DNA of 64,000 bases from Acidicapsa dinghuensis (GTDB taxonomy: Bacteria; Acidobacteriota; Terriglobia; Terriglobales; Acidobacteriaceae): assembly GCF_025685685.1 (NCBI RefSeq), contig NZ_JAGSYH010000006.1, positions 124,001 through 188,000 of the forward strand. Reading direction: 5' to 3'. Below are positions 1 to 8,443 of this stretch, piece by piece. The position numbers and the translations under genes were made by a program. Each line of letters begins with the position of its first letter. The first letter of the stretch is position 1. The notes beneath the pieces are model-generated. The model had not been told where the DNA came from, made no database searches, and worked only from the letters and a program-made list of their open reading frames with translations.

Positions 1-1
1 T

Positions 2-412
2 GTGATGCAGGTGGAGGATGGTGCGGATATCGCCGGCATGGGAGGCCTGATGGGCACTGCGATGGCTGCGCGTGGATTTTCAGGAGCTGTGATTGATGGC
101 GGTGTGCGGGATATCCCGCAACTGAAGCGGATTGGATTTCCGGTGTATGCGACTGGGCCGGTGCCTTCGACTTCAGTGGGTCACTATCGCTTTGGCGGAA
201 GCAATGTTCCGATTGATTGCGATGGAGTGAAGGTAAATCCGAACGATATTATTGTGGCGGATCAGGATGGTGTGGTTGTGGTTCCACGAGAACATGCAGC
301 GGATGTGCTGGTGCGCGCACAGCAACTAGATAACAGCGAGCACTCCATGTATCCGTTTATCGAGAAGTACCGTTCTATCGTTGAAGCCGTGAAGAAGTTT
401 GGAAGAATATAG
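2..412 (+). CDS. RraA / HMG-CHA aldolase family protein, 5' end outside window
   Basis: The visible 136 residues match the C-terminal two thirds of the RraA-like fold (formerly annotated dimethylmenaquinone methyltransferase), which includes class II pyruvate aldolases such as 4-hydroxy-4-methyl-2-oxoglutarate aldolase. The family signature G-x20-R-D is present as Gly15, Arg36 and Asp37 of the visible part; the acidic residue often found three positions after Asp is Gln40 here. The true start lies upstream of the window, so an export signal cannot be judged. It is followed after 61 nt by a PLP enzyme on the same strand, which suggests a role in cleaving a 2-oxo acid made by that cluster. Family is fairly sure; the substrate is unknown. 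Confidence 0.8.
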   Translation: MMQVEDGADIAGMGGLMGTAMAARGFSGAVIDGGVRDIPQLKRIGFPVYATGPVPSTSVGHYRFGGSNVPIDCDGVKVNPNDIIVADQDGVVVVPREHAADVLVRAQQLDNSEHSMYPFIEKYRSIVEAVKKFGRI

Positions 413-473
413 AGCTGCAAAGATTAGATTGGGAAGGTGGCGCGCAGGATGCTTGCGCAAGGAGGCTTGAGGC

Positions 474-1754
474 GTGGGTATGTTTGGGAATGGTGAGCAA
501 AGCCCGTTAACGCGCAGACGGTTTCTAGGCTGGTCGCAAGGACTGATGGCGGCGGTGAGTGCGGCGCCATGGATGAGCGCGCGCGCGGAGACAGAGCCTG
601 AGCATCCTGCTGAGAACGAGGACTACTACGACAAGCTGGGCATCGACAAGATCATCAATGCTGCTGGAACATACACGTATTTGACGGCTGCTGTGATGCC
701 GCCTGAGGTGCAACGGGCTGTGGCGAAAGCGGCGCTGCATCCGGTTGTATTGAAAGATCTACAGAAGGCTTCGGGTGAGTATCTGGCAAAGAAGCTTCGT
801 TGTGAGGCAGCGTTGGTGTCCTCTGGAGCGTCTGCAGCGCTGACGCTGGCGACAGCCGCCTGCGTTGCCTCGGCGAATAATTTGAAGCCCGAGCAAATTC
901 CGCAGGAAGTGGGCGGGATGAAGAACGAGGTCATCGTTCAGAAGGCACACCGATACGAGTATGACCACGCGATGCAGTTGTGCGGAGTGCGCATTGTGGA
1001 AGTGGTGACGGTGGAGGACTATCGCAACGCGTTCACGCGGAAGACAGTCATGACGAACTTCTTCAATGCCGCTGAGGCGGGAGAGATCGATCGCAAGACA
1101 TGGCTTAATATTGCGCATCAGCACGGGGTGCCTTGTCATCTGGATGCGGCGGCGGATATGCCTCCGGTGGAGAATCTGTGGAAGTACACGGAGATGGGAT
1201 TTGATCTGGTGTGCTTCTCGGGCGGTAAGGGAATTCGCGGACCGCAGAATGCGGGGCTTCTTCTGGGGAGGAAGAAGCTGATCGATCTTGCGGTACAAAA
1301 TGACAATCCAAACTCCGATGCGGTCGGCCGCGGCATGAAGGTGGCGAAAGAGCAGATTGTCGGTATGGTGGCTGCAGTGGACTGGCTGCTCAGCCGCGAT
1401 GAAGCGGCAGATCAGGCTGAATATCGGCGACGGGCTGATGTGATTGCCGCAGCGGTGAAAAATGTGCCGACGATGAAGAGTGAAATCTTTGTACCTGAAA
1501 TTGCAAATCATGTTCCACATCTGATCCTGGCATACGATCCGGCAGTGGTGGGCATTAGTCCGACGGAAGTGCAGAAGAAGTTGCAGGCAGAAAAGCCTCG
1601 AATCGAACTGAATCCTGCGACAGGTTCGACAGGACGTCTGGGAACGCACTCGAATGAGAATACGATTGTGGTGGGCACGTGGATGCTGCAGCCGGGTGAG
1701 GCGGAGATTGTTGGCCGCAGGCTGCGAGAAGTATTGACGCATCCCCGAGCGTAG
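474..1754 (+). CDS. Tat-exported SelA/DgaE-like PLP-dependent enzyme (copy 1)
   Basis: A 426-residue fold-type I PLP enzyme of the SelA-like group that includes D-glucosaminate-6-phosphate ammonia-lyase (DgaE). The N-terminus carries a twin-arginine signal (TRRRFLGW, residues 13-20) followed by an Ala-rich hydrophobic stretch, so the folded, cofactor-loaded enzyme is probably sent to the periplasm. The PLP lysine is Lys252 in SGGKGIRGPQ. The GTG start at 474 is chosen because GGAGG lies 8 nt upstream (461-465); an ATG at 480 would be too far from it. It is not expected to be a true selenocysteine synthase: it is exported and has no selB beside it. Likely chemistry is elimination of ammonia or water from an amino acid or amino sugar acid (inference). 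A paralogue lies at 2381. Confidence 0.85.
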   Translation: MGMFGNGEQSPLTRRRFLGWSQGLMAAVSAAPWMSARAETEPEHPAENEDYYDKLGIDKIINAAGTYTYLTAAVMPPEVQRAVAKAALHPVVLKDLQKASGEYLAKKLRCEAALVSSGASAALTLATAACVASANNLKPEQIPQEVGGMKNEVIVQKAHRYEYDHAMQLCGVRIVEVVTVEDYRNAFTRKTVMTNFFNAAEAGEIDRKTWLNIAHQHGVPCHLDAAADMPPVENLWKYTEMGFDLVCFSGGKGIRGPQNAGLLLGRKKLIDLAVQNDNPNSDAVGRGMKVAKEQIVGMVAAVDWLLSRDEAADQAEYRRRADVIAAAVKNVPTMKSEIFVPEIANHVPHLILAYDPAVVGISPTEVQKKLQAEKPRIELNPATGSTGRLGTHSNENTIVVGTWMLQPGEAEIVGRRLREVLTHPRA

Positions 1755-1798
1755 ATAATTTGGCGAGATCAACTCGAACCGGCATAAGGAGCCATAGG

Positions 1799-2284
1799 AT
1801 GCAGAAGCAATCGCGCAGAAATCTTTTGAAGAATGCAGCAACGGCAGCGGTAGCAGTAACGGGCGTGGCAATGGCAAGCAGTGCGGCTGAGGCACAGGTA
1901 ACTGGAGCTTTGGAGAAAAAGTCTTATCCTGCTACTCCGAATGCGGATAACAAGAAGGGTGAGCCGCCTCTGTTTTCGAGCGTGGTCTCTTACGGCAATC
2001 TTGTATTTCTGGCTGGCGTTGGCGCGCACTTCCAGGGAACAATCGAAGAGCACACGAAGCATGTACTGGATGAGCTGGAGCAGAACCTGATTCGTGCGGG
2101 GTCGTCGATGGATAAGGTGCTGAAGGTGAACGTATATCTGAATGACATCAAGGACTGGGAACGGATGAACACGGTTTACAAGGGCCGCTGGGGTGCGGTT
2201 CCGCCAGTTCGAACGACGGTGGCTCCAGCGGGAGGTATTCCGGGCAATTCATTGGTAGAAATCGAACTGATCGCTTACAAGTAG
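1799..2284 (+). CDS. Tat-exported RidA/YjgF/UK114-like enamine/imine deaminase
   Basis: A 161-residue protein: a RidA-like domain behind an N-terminal twin-arginine signal (SRRNLLK, residues 5-11, then an Ala/Val-rich segment ending near AEAQ). RidA proteins hydrolyse reactive enamine/imine intermediates released by PLP enzymes; the conserved Arg is visible in the segment PPVRTTVAPAG. The start is ATG 1799 with AAGGA 8 nt upstream; the open frame runs back to a TTG at 1760 but has no ribosome site there. RidA is normally cytoplasmic, so an exported copy placed between two exported PLP enzymes suggests it cleans up their intermediates in the same compartment. The family call is strong; the specific substrate is unknown. 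Confidence 0.85.
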   Translation: MQKQSRRNLLKNAATAAVAVTGVAMASSAAEAQVTGALEKKSYPATPNADNKKGEPPLFSSVVSYGNLVFLAGVGAHFQGTIEEHTKHVLDELEQNLIRAGSSMDKVLKVNVYLNDIKDWERMNTVYKGRWGAVPPVRTTVAPAGGIPGNSLVEIELIAYK

Positions 2285-2380
2285 GTACTAAAAAGTAGAT
2301 CGGGGCAGGCCCTCCGCTCAAGCCTGGCGGCAGGATGACGCAACGCACGTTGATTCATACGAGAGAAAATCGGGAGAAAT

Positions 2381-3991
2381 ATGTCAAAGATTGGCGCCAG
2401 GCTATGGTCGCGCAGGCAGTTGTTGAAGAGTTCAGGAGTCATCTCCGCCGTGGGGGCCGCGGCGACGCTTGCACCGGGGACGGCGAGCGCGGCCGTAAAT
2501 TCTGCGGAAGGCAGCGGCGTGCTGAGGCATCAGGGAACGGATGCGCATAATCTTTTCACTGAGATTGGTGTGCGGCCTCTCTTGAATGCGCGCGGTACGT
2601 ACACCATCATCAGCGGGTCGCGCTCGCTGCCGGAAGTGAAGCAGGCGATGTACGACGCGTCGTTTTATTTTGTTCATCTGGACGAGATGATGGATGGCAT
2701 CGGCAAAGAGCTGGGCCGACTAACGGGAGCCGAGTGGGGGATTGCGACGACAGGATGCGAAGCTGCCATCGCGCTGGCGACGGTAGCGTGCATCGCGGGA
2801 ACGAATATCGAAAAATGCCAGGCACTTCCTTACATCGAACAGAAAAAGGAAGTCATCATTCCCCATCATTCCCGCAATCCGTATGACATGGGCATTCGCA
2901 TGACGGGCGCGGAACTGGTGGAAGTAGCGTCGGAGGAAGAACTGCGAAGCAAGATATCCGACAGAACAGCGATGATTTACATTCTTTCGAGCCCCGCGGC
3001 GGAGAAGGGACCGCTGGGCATTCCAAATATCTGCTCGATTGCGAAAGAGAAGGGGATCCCGGTATTTGTGGACGCGGCTGCGGAGGAGCCTCTGTCGCCG
3101 AACATTCATATTCAGCATGGCGCGACGCTGGTGGGATACTCGGGCGGCAAGTGCATGCGCGGGCCTCAATCATCGGGCATGCTGATTGGGCAGAAGGATC
3201 TGTGTCAGTCAGCGTACTATCAGGCCGCTCCGCATCATTGTTATGGCCGCGCTTACAAATGCAGCAAAGAAGAGGCGATGGGGCTGCTGGCTGCGGTTCG
3301 ACAGTGGTATAAACGCGACCACGAAGCCGAGCAGAAGATGTGGCTTTCGTGGCTTCAGCATATCGAGGGGAGTGTGAAAGGCTTGCCGTCGGTGAAGACC
3401 GAGTACGAGCAGCCAGAGGATCTATCGAACCGCGCGCCTACGTTGAAGATCAGCTGGGATGCGAATCAGCTGAAGATTACAGGCACGGAACTGGTGGCGA
3501 AGCTGGATGCGGGTACGCCGCGCATTCTTGTGCTTGGTGGCGGTGGAGTGCGGCCGAACAGGATGGAGAGTTCGATCGGGATCATGCCGTACATGATGGA
3601 TCCAGGCGAAGACAAGATTGTGGCCGATGCAATTTATGAGGGGCTCACGAAGCCAGGACATTATGAGAGTCCTGTGGTTCCGAGTGGAGAGCCTGCAGAA
3701 CTTGAGGGCAAGTGGGCTGTGACGATTCACTATTTGCGAGGGAAAGGCGAGCAGCAGTTCACTCTTTCGCGGTCGGGGAATGAAATAACCGGCAAGCATG
3801 ATGGCGAGATCTACCACGCCGATTTGAAAGGCATGGTGCATGCGACGCAGGTGGAACTGCACAGTGTGATGGCTGTGAGCGGCAACGTGATTCCGTGGAC
3901 CTTCAAGGGTGAGGTGCAAGGAAATTCGATGTCGGGATCGGTGCACATGGGCGAGTACGGGGAAGCGAAGTGGGAAGCCACGCGCGTTTGA
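2381..3991 (+). CDS. Tat-exported SelA/DgaE-like PLP enzyme with extra C-terminal domain (copy 2)
   Basis: A 536-residue paralogue of the gene at 474. The twin-arginine signal is SRRQLLK near residue 10, followed by a long Ala/Gly hydrophobic stretch. The PLP lysine is Lys257 in SGGKCMRGPQ. It is about 110 residues longer than copy 1: after roughly residue 425 there is an added beta-rich module beginning ELEGKWAVTIHY, with alternating polar/hydrophobic strands and Gly turns, resembling small beta-sandwich or lipocalin-like add-on domains of exported enzymes (inference). It lies 96 nt after the RidA gene and 118 nt before the amidohydrolase, all on one strand. Copies 1 and 2 differ clearly in sequence, so they probably act on different substrates or form a heteromer. 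Confidence 0.82.
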   Translation: MSKIGARLWSRRQLLKSSGVISAVGAAATLAPGTASAAVNSAEGSGVLRHQGTDAHNLFTEIGVRPLLNARGTYTIISGSRSLPEVKQAMYDASFYFVHLDEMMDGIGKELGRLTGAEWGIATTGCEAAIALATVACIAGTNIEKCQALPYIEQKKEVIIPHHSRNPYDMGIRMTGAELVEVASEEELRSKISDRTAMIYILSSPAAEKGPLGIPNICSIAKEKGIPVFVDAAAEEPLSPNIHIQHGATLVGYSGGKCMRGPQSSGMLIGQKDLCQSAYYQAAPHHCYGRAYKCSKEEAMGLLAAVRQWYKRDHEAEQKMWLSWLQHIEGSVKGLPSVKTEYEQPEDLSNRAPTLKISWDANQLKITGTELVAKLDAGTPRILVLGGGGVRPNRMESSIGIMPYMMDPGEDKIVADAIYEGLTKPGHYESPVVPSGEPAELEGKWAVTIHYLRGKGEQQFTLSRSGNEITGKHDGEIYHADLKGMVHATQVELHSVMAVSGNVIPWTFKGEVQGNSMSGSVHMGEYGEAKWEATRV

Positions 3992-4109
3992 TCGAGTGAC
4001 AGTGAGTTCTCGCTGACAAACGAAAACCGGCAGATAAGGCGCTTGCAGGTAACGAGGGGCGCGGAACAAGCGCGATACATGAGGTGTTTTGCGCTTTTTG
4101 AGGAGCAGT

Positions 4110-5492
4110 ATGAGTATCTTTATCTTCAGGAACAATCGTCTTCGTCTGGCAATGGCGGCATTTGCATTGCTTGCGCTGACAGCGGTAAACGCGGGCGCCC
4201 AGGAAGGTACAGCGCCGAGACCAGCAAATTTGCCCTCGTACGATCTCATCCTGCAGGGTGGCCATGTGCTGGATAACAAGAACCACGTCGATGGCATTTT
4301 TGACGTTGCTATTAAAGACGGCAAAATTGCCAAGGTGGCGCCACATATTGCTTCTTCTGACGCATTGAAGACGGTGGATGCGAAAGGGCTGTATGTGACG
4401 CCGGGGCTGATCGACATCCACGTGCATGTGTACAACGGCACTGGCGAGCGCAACTCGTACGCCGGTGATTTAAGCGTGCCTCCGGATGGGTTTACATTCC
4501 GCGTAGGCGTGACTACGGTGGTGGATGCGGGCTGCTCTGGATGGAAGAACTTTGAAGACTTCAAGCAGCGCATCATCGATCGCTCGAAGACACGCGTCTT
4601 TGCACTGTTAAACATTGTTGGATCGGGCATGCGCGGGCCGAAGTTTGAGAACAACACGGCTGACATGGATGGCGAAGCGACGGCTGCGATGGCGTTGAAA
4701 TATCCGGATACGGTCGTGGGTATCAAAACCGCGCATTATGCCGGGCCGGATTGGACGCCGGTGGAGCAGGCAGTGATTGCAGGGACGAAGGCCAATATTC
4801 CGGTGATGGTGGACTTTGGGGAAAATCATCCGGATACGCGGCCACTCTATGACCTGCTGACGAAAAAATTGCGGCCCGGCGACATCTACACGCACATGTA
4901 TTCGGGACTGCGGAATGAGCAGGACCCAGATACGCTGGGGCCAAGCAAGGCGTTCATCGAGGGCCGCAAACGCGGCATCTATTTCGATGTGGGACATGGT
5001 GGCGGCAGTTTCAAGTGGTCACTGGCGGTGCCGATGATCAAGGATGGATTTATTCCTGATTCGATCTCGACCGACCTGCATGTGGGCAGCATGAACAGCG
5101 CCATGAAGGATGAGCTGAATACGGCGGACAAGATTCTCGCGTTGGGCGTGCCTTTGAAAGAAGTGGTTACAGAGATGACGTCGCATCCAGCGAAGGAGAT
5201 CAAGCATGAGGAGCTGGGAAATCTTTCGGAGGGAGCGATTGCCGACGTTGCGGTGCTGCGTGTGGAGAAGGGCAACTTCGGGTTTACTGACATGGTGAAC
5301 CTGCGTCACGAGGGATCAGAGAGACTGATCTGCGAACTGACAATCAAGGGTGGTAAGGTGGTCTATGATCTGAACGGGATCAGCTCCGACGCGTGGAATC
5401 AGCCACCAGGTAAATGGGCCAGCGAAGCGTGGCGCTATACATCGTTTGTGCCTACGCCGCATCGAAATCATGCAGCCGAAGAGGCTCACTGA
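4110..5492 (+). CDS. exported amidohydrolase/deacetylase-family metallohydrolase
   Basis: A 460-residue member of the dihydroorotase-like amidohydrolase superfamily. The N-terminus is a Sec-type signal (RNNRLR, then an Ala/Leu core, ending NAGAQ). The metal-binding HxH is His104/His106 in DIHVHV; a candidate carboxylated lysine is Lys206 in GIKTAHY; later His and Asp ligands are plausible in GDIYTHMYSG and STDLHVGS. The ATG at 4110 is preferred because AGGAG lies at 4101-4105; the frame opens upstream at a TTG (4089) without support. Relatives of this subgroup are often encoded next to DgaE/SelA-like PLP enzymes, as here. It probably releases an amine substrate (N-acyl or cyclic amide hydrolysis) for the neighbouring PLP enzymes; the actual substrate is not known. 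Confidence 0.82.
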   Translation: MSIFIFRNNRLRLAMAAFALLALTAVNAGAQEGTAPRPANLPSYDLILQGGHVLDNKNHVDGIFDVAIKDGKIAKVAPHIASSDALKTVDAKGLYVTPGLIDIHVHVYNGTGERNSYAGDLSVPPDGFTFRVGVTTVVDAGCSGWKNFEDFKQRIIDRSKTRVFALLNIVGSGMRGPKFENNTADMDGEATAAMALKYPDTVVGIKTAHYAGPDWTPVEQAVIAGTKANIPVMVDFGENHPDTRPLYDLLTKKLRPGDIYTHMYSGLRNEQDPDTLGPSKAFIEGRKRGIYFDVGHGGGSFKWSLAVPMIKDGFIPDSISTDLHVGSMNSAMKDELNTADKILALGVPLKEVVTEMTSHPAKEIKHEELGNLSEGAIADVAVLRVEKGNFGFTDMVNLRHEGSERLICELTIKGGKVVYDLNGISSDAWNQPPGKWASEAWRYTSFVPTPHRNHAAEEAH

Positions 5493-5560
5493 GCACACGT
5501 AGCTATAAGGCAATCGCGCCGACTGGCTGCCGGCAGGGCTGGCGTGGCAGTATTGAGCCC

Positions 5561-6391
5561 ATGAGTGATTTCATAACGGCTCGTCACGCGAATCTGGCTT
5601 CGCTCGCGAGTGTGGCCACCGGTGCGATTCTACTGACGGTTGCAAGTCCCTTGCTCGCTGGGCCGGGGCCGATCGCGAACACCGCTTTCGACGAATATGC
5701 GCAACAAGTAGAAGGCCGGTTGGTGATAGAGCATCGAGCGGCTACGACGTTTTTGGTTGTGAATACAGGTGACGAAGAAGCTCGGCTTCGTCACGGAGAA
5801 ATGGTCGTAGAACGTCTCACTCCATCAAAAGAAATCCCCGATGCAATGCTGAATGATTGGCGTGGCACAGCCTTTGTTTCGGGCGCTACGGTGGCGGATT
5901 TCGAGCGGGTGATGCGCGACCTGGATGCCTATACAAAAACTTTCGCGCCCGAAGTTTTGCGTAGCCAGATGCTCTCGGCAAGTGGCGATGGGATGCGCAC
6001 ACGTATGCGTGTGCGGCAGCATCACGTAATCACTGTAGTGATGGATACCGATTACGATGTGCGCTTTGGCAGGCTCGACTCCAGACACGGCGATTGCGCG
6101 TCCACCAGTACGCGCATCGCTGAGATCGATTCGCCTGGAACCGCGAAAGAACGCGAACTGTCTTCAGGCGAAGAGCACGGTTTTCTATGGAGGCTTAACT
6201 CCTACTGGAGCTACGAGGAGCGTGATGGCGGGCTCTACATGCAAATCGAAGCGATATCGCTGACGCGCGCCGTACCACACGGCCTGGGCTGGGTGGTCGG
6301 GCCGTATGTGGACAGCATTCCACGCGAGTCGCTCGAGTTTACCCTGCAAGCCATGCGAACAGCGCTGAGTCGTCCGCATGGCAAAGTGTGA
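5561..6391 (+). CDS. exported protein of unknown function
   Basis: A 276-residue protein starting at ATG 5561, with a hydrophobic N-terminal segment (about residues 10-32) that looks like a signal peptide or anchor. I do not recognise a named family. The C-terminal half, with an aromatic-rich strand (LNSYWSYEERDGG), ISLTRAVPHGLGW and IPRESLEFTLQAMR, resembles the end of helix-grip (SRPBCC-like) folds, and similar secreted proteins are known in Acidobacteriota; that fold assignment is inference. It lies 68 nt after the amidohydrolase on the same strand, so it may be co-transcribed, and is followed by the M61 peptidase after a 143-nt structured leader. The open frame extends upstream of 5561 but overlaps the previous gene and is not convincing. 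Confidence 0.65.
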   Translation: MSDFITARHANLASLASVATGAILLTVASPLLAGPGPIANTAFDEYAQQVEGRLVIEHRAATTFLVVNTGDEEARLRHGEMVVERLTPSKEIPDAMLNDWRGTAFVSGATVADFERVMRDLDAYTKTFAPEVLRSQMLSASGDGMRTRMRVRQHHVITVVMDTDYDVRFGRLDSRHGDCASTSTRIAEIDSPGTAKERELSSGEEHGFLWRLNSYWSYEERDGGLYMQIEAISLTRAVPHGLGWVVGPYVDSIPRESLEFTLQAMRTALSRPHGKV

Positions 6392-6423
6392 CAATTCCGC
6401 TCGTGGGGATGGCCGTTGCCTTG

Positions 6424-6482
6424 AGCCTTTGTGCAAAGGCTTTGCGATTTGCGGCGATCAACGTGCAAGAGCCAAAGCCTTT
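6424..6482 (+). promoter_or_regulatory. two mutually exclusive hairpins in the leader of the M61 gene
   Basis: AGCCTTTG (6424-6431) pairs with CAAAGGCT (6434-6441). The same second segment, as AAAGGCTTTG (6435-6444), also pairs perfectly with CAAAGCCTTT (6473-6482). Only one hairpin can form at a time. No U-run follows the second, so if functional it may act on translation or RNA stability. The first hairpin could alternatively be a weak terminator of the upstream gene. Confidence 0.35.
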
Positions 6483-6534
6483 CCCGGCTGTATGATGCGT
6501 GCAATGCACTTTGCTGTTTTTTGAGGAGCCTCGG

Positions 6535-8379
6535 ATGCCTGGTTTAAAACGTTGCATGTCGATCCTGTTGTCTACAGCTCTCGCGTTGGGCGCCATCACG
6601 GCTGTTGCCCAGACGGGCGAAACTATTTCTCTCTCAGTAGATGCGACAAAAACACCGCAGAAGCTGCTGCGCGCTGAGGAGACGTTGCCTGTAAAGCCAG
6701 GTCCACTGACGCTGTATTACCCAAAGTGGATCCCGGGGGAACATGGACCGGATGGGCCGATTTCGAGCCTAACCGGATTGAAGTTCGAAGCCGATGGAAG
6801 AGTGATTCCGTGGATGCGTGATACGCTCGATGTATTCGCTTTTCACCTCGACGTACCCGCAGGCGTAACAACGCTGCACGCTTCGTATGACTACATTGAG
6901 CCCGAGGGCGGTTCGGCAACCGATACGCTTCTAGTACTTGAGTGGAACGAGGTGACTCTCTATCCAGATGGAGCTACGTCGGACAAGCTGATGTATGAGG
7001 CATCGCTGAAGCTGCCTGAAGGCTGGAAATTCGGCAGCTCTCTCTCGGTTGCAAGCTCGGCTGGCAATGAGACGCGATTCAAGCCGATCTCGTTCGAGCT
7101 GCTGGTAGATTCACCGGTGATCTCGGGCCAGTATTATCACGTGATTGATCTTACGCCGCCGGGTGAGCCGATTCATCACGAGCTCGATCTTGCCGCCGAC
7201 AGTGAGGCTGCTCTCAACATCAGTCCGGAAGTGCAAAAGGGGCTCACGAATGTGGTGGCCGAGTCCGGCAAGCTGTTCGGGGCGCGGCACTATCGCGACT
7301 ATCACTTTCTGCTGGCATTGAGCGATCATGTAGCGCATTTCGGTCTGGAACATCATGAGTCGAACGACAGCCGCCTGCCCGAGCGCGTGCTGATCTCACC
7401 GGGCGCAGCGTTTATGGTGGGCAGTCTTTTGCCACATGAATTTGTGCACTCGTGGAATGGCAAGTTCCGGCGTCCTGAGGATCTGACGACGCCCGATTTT
7501 GAAAAGCCGATGCAGGACGATCTGCTTTGGGGCTACGAAGGACTCACGGATTATCTTGGGCCGATGCTGGCCGCGCGGAGCGGGCTGTGGACGCCAGAGC
7601 AATATCGCGAATATCTCGCCAGCATCGCAGCTTCGCTTGGACCAGGAAGGCCAGGGCGCACATGGCGGCCGCTGCAGGATACAGCAACCGGCCTGCCGAT
7701 GAGTGGCGGACGCGGTTGGCTCAATTGGCGGCGCAGCTCTGATTACTACGATGAAGGCGATCTGTTGTGGCTTGAAGTGGCGACGATCATCCATGACAGT
7801 ACGCACGGCGAGAAATCAATCGACGACTTCTGTCATGCGTTTCATGGCGGAGCCAACAACGGTCCTGAAGTCAAGACCTACACCTTCGAGCAGCTTGTAC
7901 AGTCGTTGAATGCAGTGGCTCCTTATAACTGGGCAGCGTTCCTGCGCAAGCGCCTGGATTCCACTTCATTCGAGGCGCCGATCGGCGGTATCGAGAACGG
8001 CGGCTGGAAGCTGGTGTACAACAGCCAACCGATCAAGCTTCCGGGGCGTAGAGGTGGCGCTGGTGATGCTTATTCGATAGGTCTCCAGATCGGTGAGGAC
8101 GGCACAATTACAGATTCAATGGTCGGAGGGCCCGCTTTCGACGCTGGGATTACTTCAGGGATGAAGCTAGTTGGCGTGAATGGACGCGTCTACAAGCATG
8201 ATCTGCTGGAAGATGCGATCAAGATCGGTGGATCGATGGATCTGATGGTAGTGATCGACGACTACTACCACACATTCACGGTGAAGTACGAGGGTGGCGA
8301 GCGGTATCCGCATCTGGAACGCAACGACAGTAAGACTGATTACCTGGATGAGCTAATCATGGCCAGGGTCTCGATGTAA
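6535..8379 (+). CDS. exported M61-family aminopeptidase-like metalloprotease with PDZ domain
   Basis: A 614-residue protein starting at ATG 6535, with GAGGAG (6523-6528) 6 nt upstream; a GTG at 6499 would overlap the ribosome site. It has an N-terminal signal peptide (hydrophobic to about residue 25, ending TAVAQ), a beta-rich N-terminal domain, a zinc motif HEFVH (His301, Glu302, His305) with the third ligand probably Glu335 in GYEGLTDYL, and a C-terminal PDZ-like region (from about residue 515, with GGPAFDAGITSGM and LVGVNG). This is the usual M61 architecture (glycyl aminopeptidase family). It likely trims peptides in the periplasm for nutrition. Family assignment is strong. Confidence 0.88.
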   Translation: MPGLKRCMSILLSTALALGAITAVAQTGETISLSVDATKTPQKLLRAEETLPVKPGPLTLYYPKWIPGEHGPDGPISSLTGLKFEADGRVIPWMRDTLDVFAFHLDVPAGVTTLHASYDYIEPEGGSATDTLLVLEWNEVTLYPDGATSDKLMYEASLKLPEGWKFGSSLSVASSAGNETRFKPISFELLVDSPVISGQYYHVIDLTPPGEPIHHELDLAADSEAALNISPEVQKGLTNVVAESGKLFGARHYRDYHFLLALSDHVAHFGLEHHESNDSRLPERVLISPGAAFMVGSLLPHEFVHSWNGKFRRPEDLTTPDFEKPMQDDLLWGYEGLTDYLGPMLAARSGLWTPEQYREYLASIAASLGPGRPGRTWRPLQDTATGLPMSGGRGWLNWRRSSDYYDEGDLLWLEVATIIHDSTHGEKSIDDFCHAFHGGANNGPEVKTYTFEQLVQSLNAVAPYNWAAFLRKRLDSTSFEAPIGGIENGGWKLVYNSQPIKLPGRRGGAGDAYSIGLQIGEDGTITDSMVGGPAFDAGITSGMKLVGVNGRVYKHDLLEDAIKIGGSMDLMVVIDDYYHTFTVKYEGGERYPHLERNDSKTDYLDELIMARVSM

Positions 8380-8443
8380 CAATCTGGGTATCACAAAACG
8401 CGAGCACAGCCCGGACTTTAAGCGGATTCCGGCCCTCAGTGTT

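Noticed and set aside
759-1895. 378-codon minus-strand frame
   Set aside because: Antisense to two well-supported genes; Arg/His/Cys-rich with no family features.
474-3991. Selenocysteine synthase (SelA) identity for the two PLP enzymes
   Set aside because: Both carry export signals and sit with a RidA and amidohydrolase; no selB or selenocysteine tRNA gene is nearby.
3422-4726. 434-codon minus-strand frame
   Set aside because: Spans the end of one and the start of another supported plus-strand gene; no motif.
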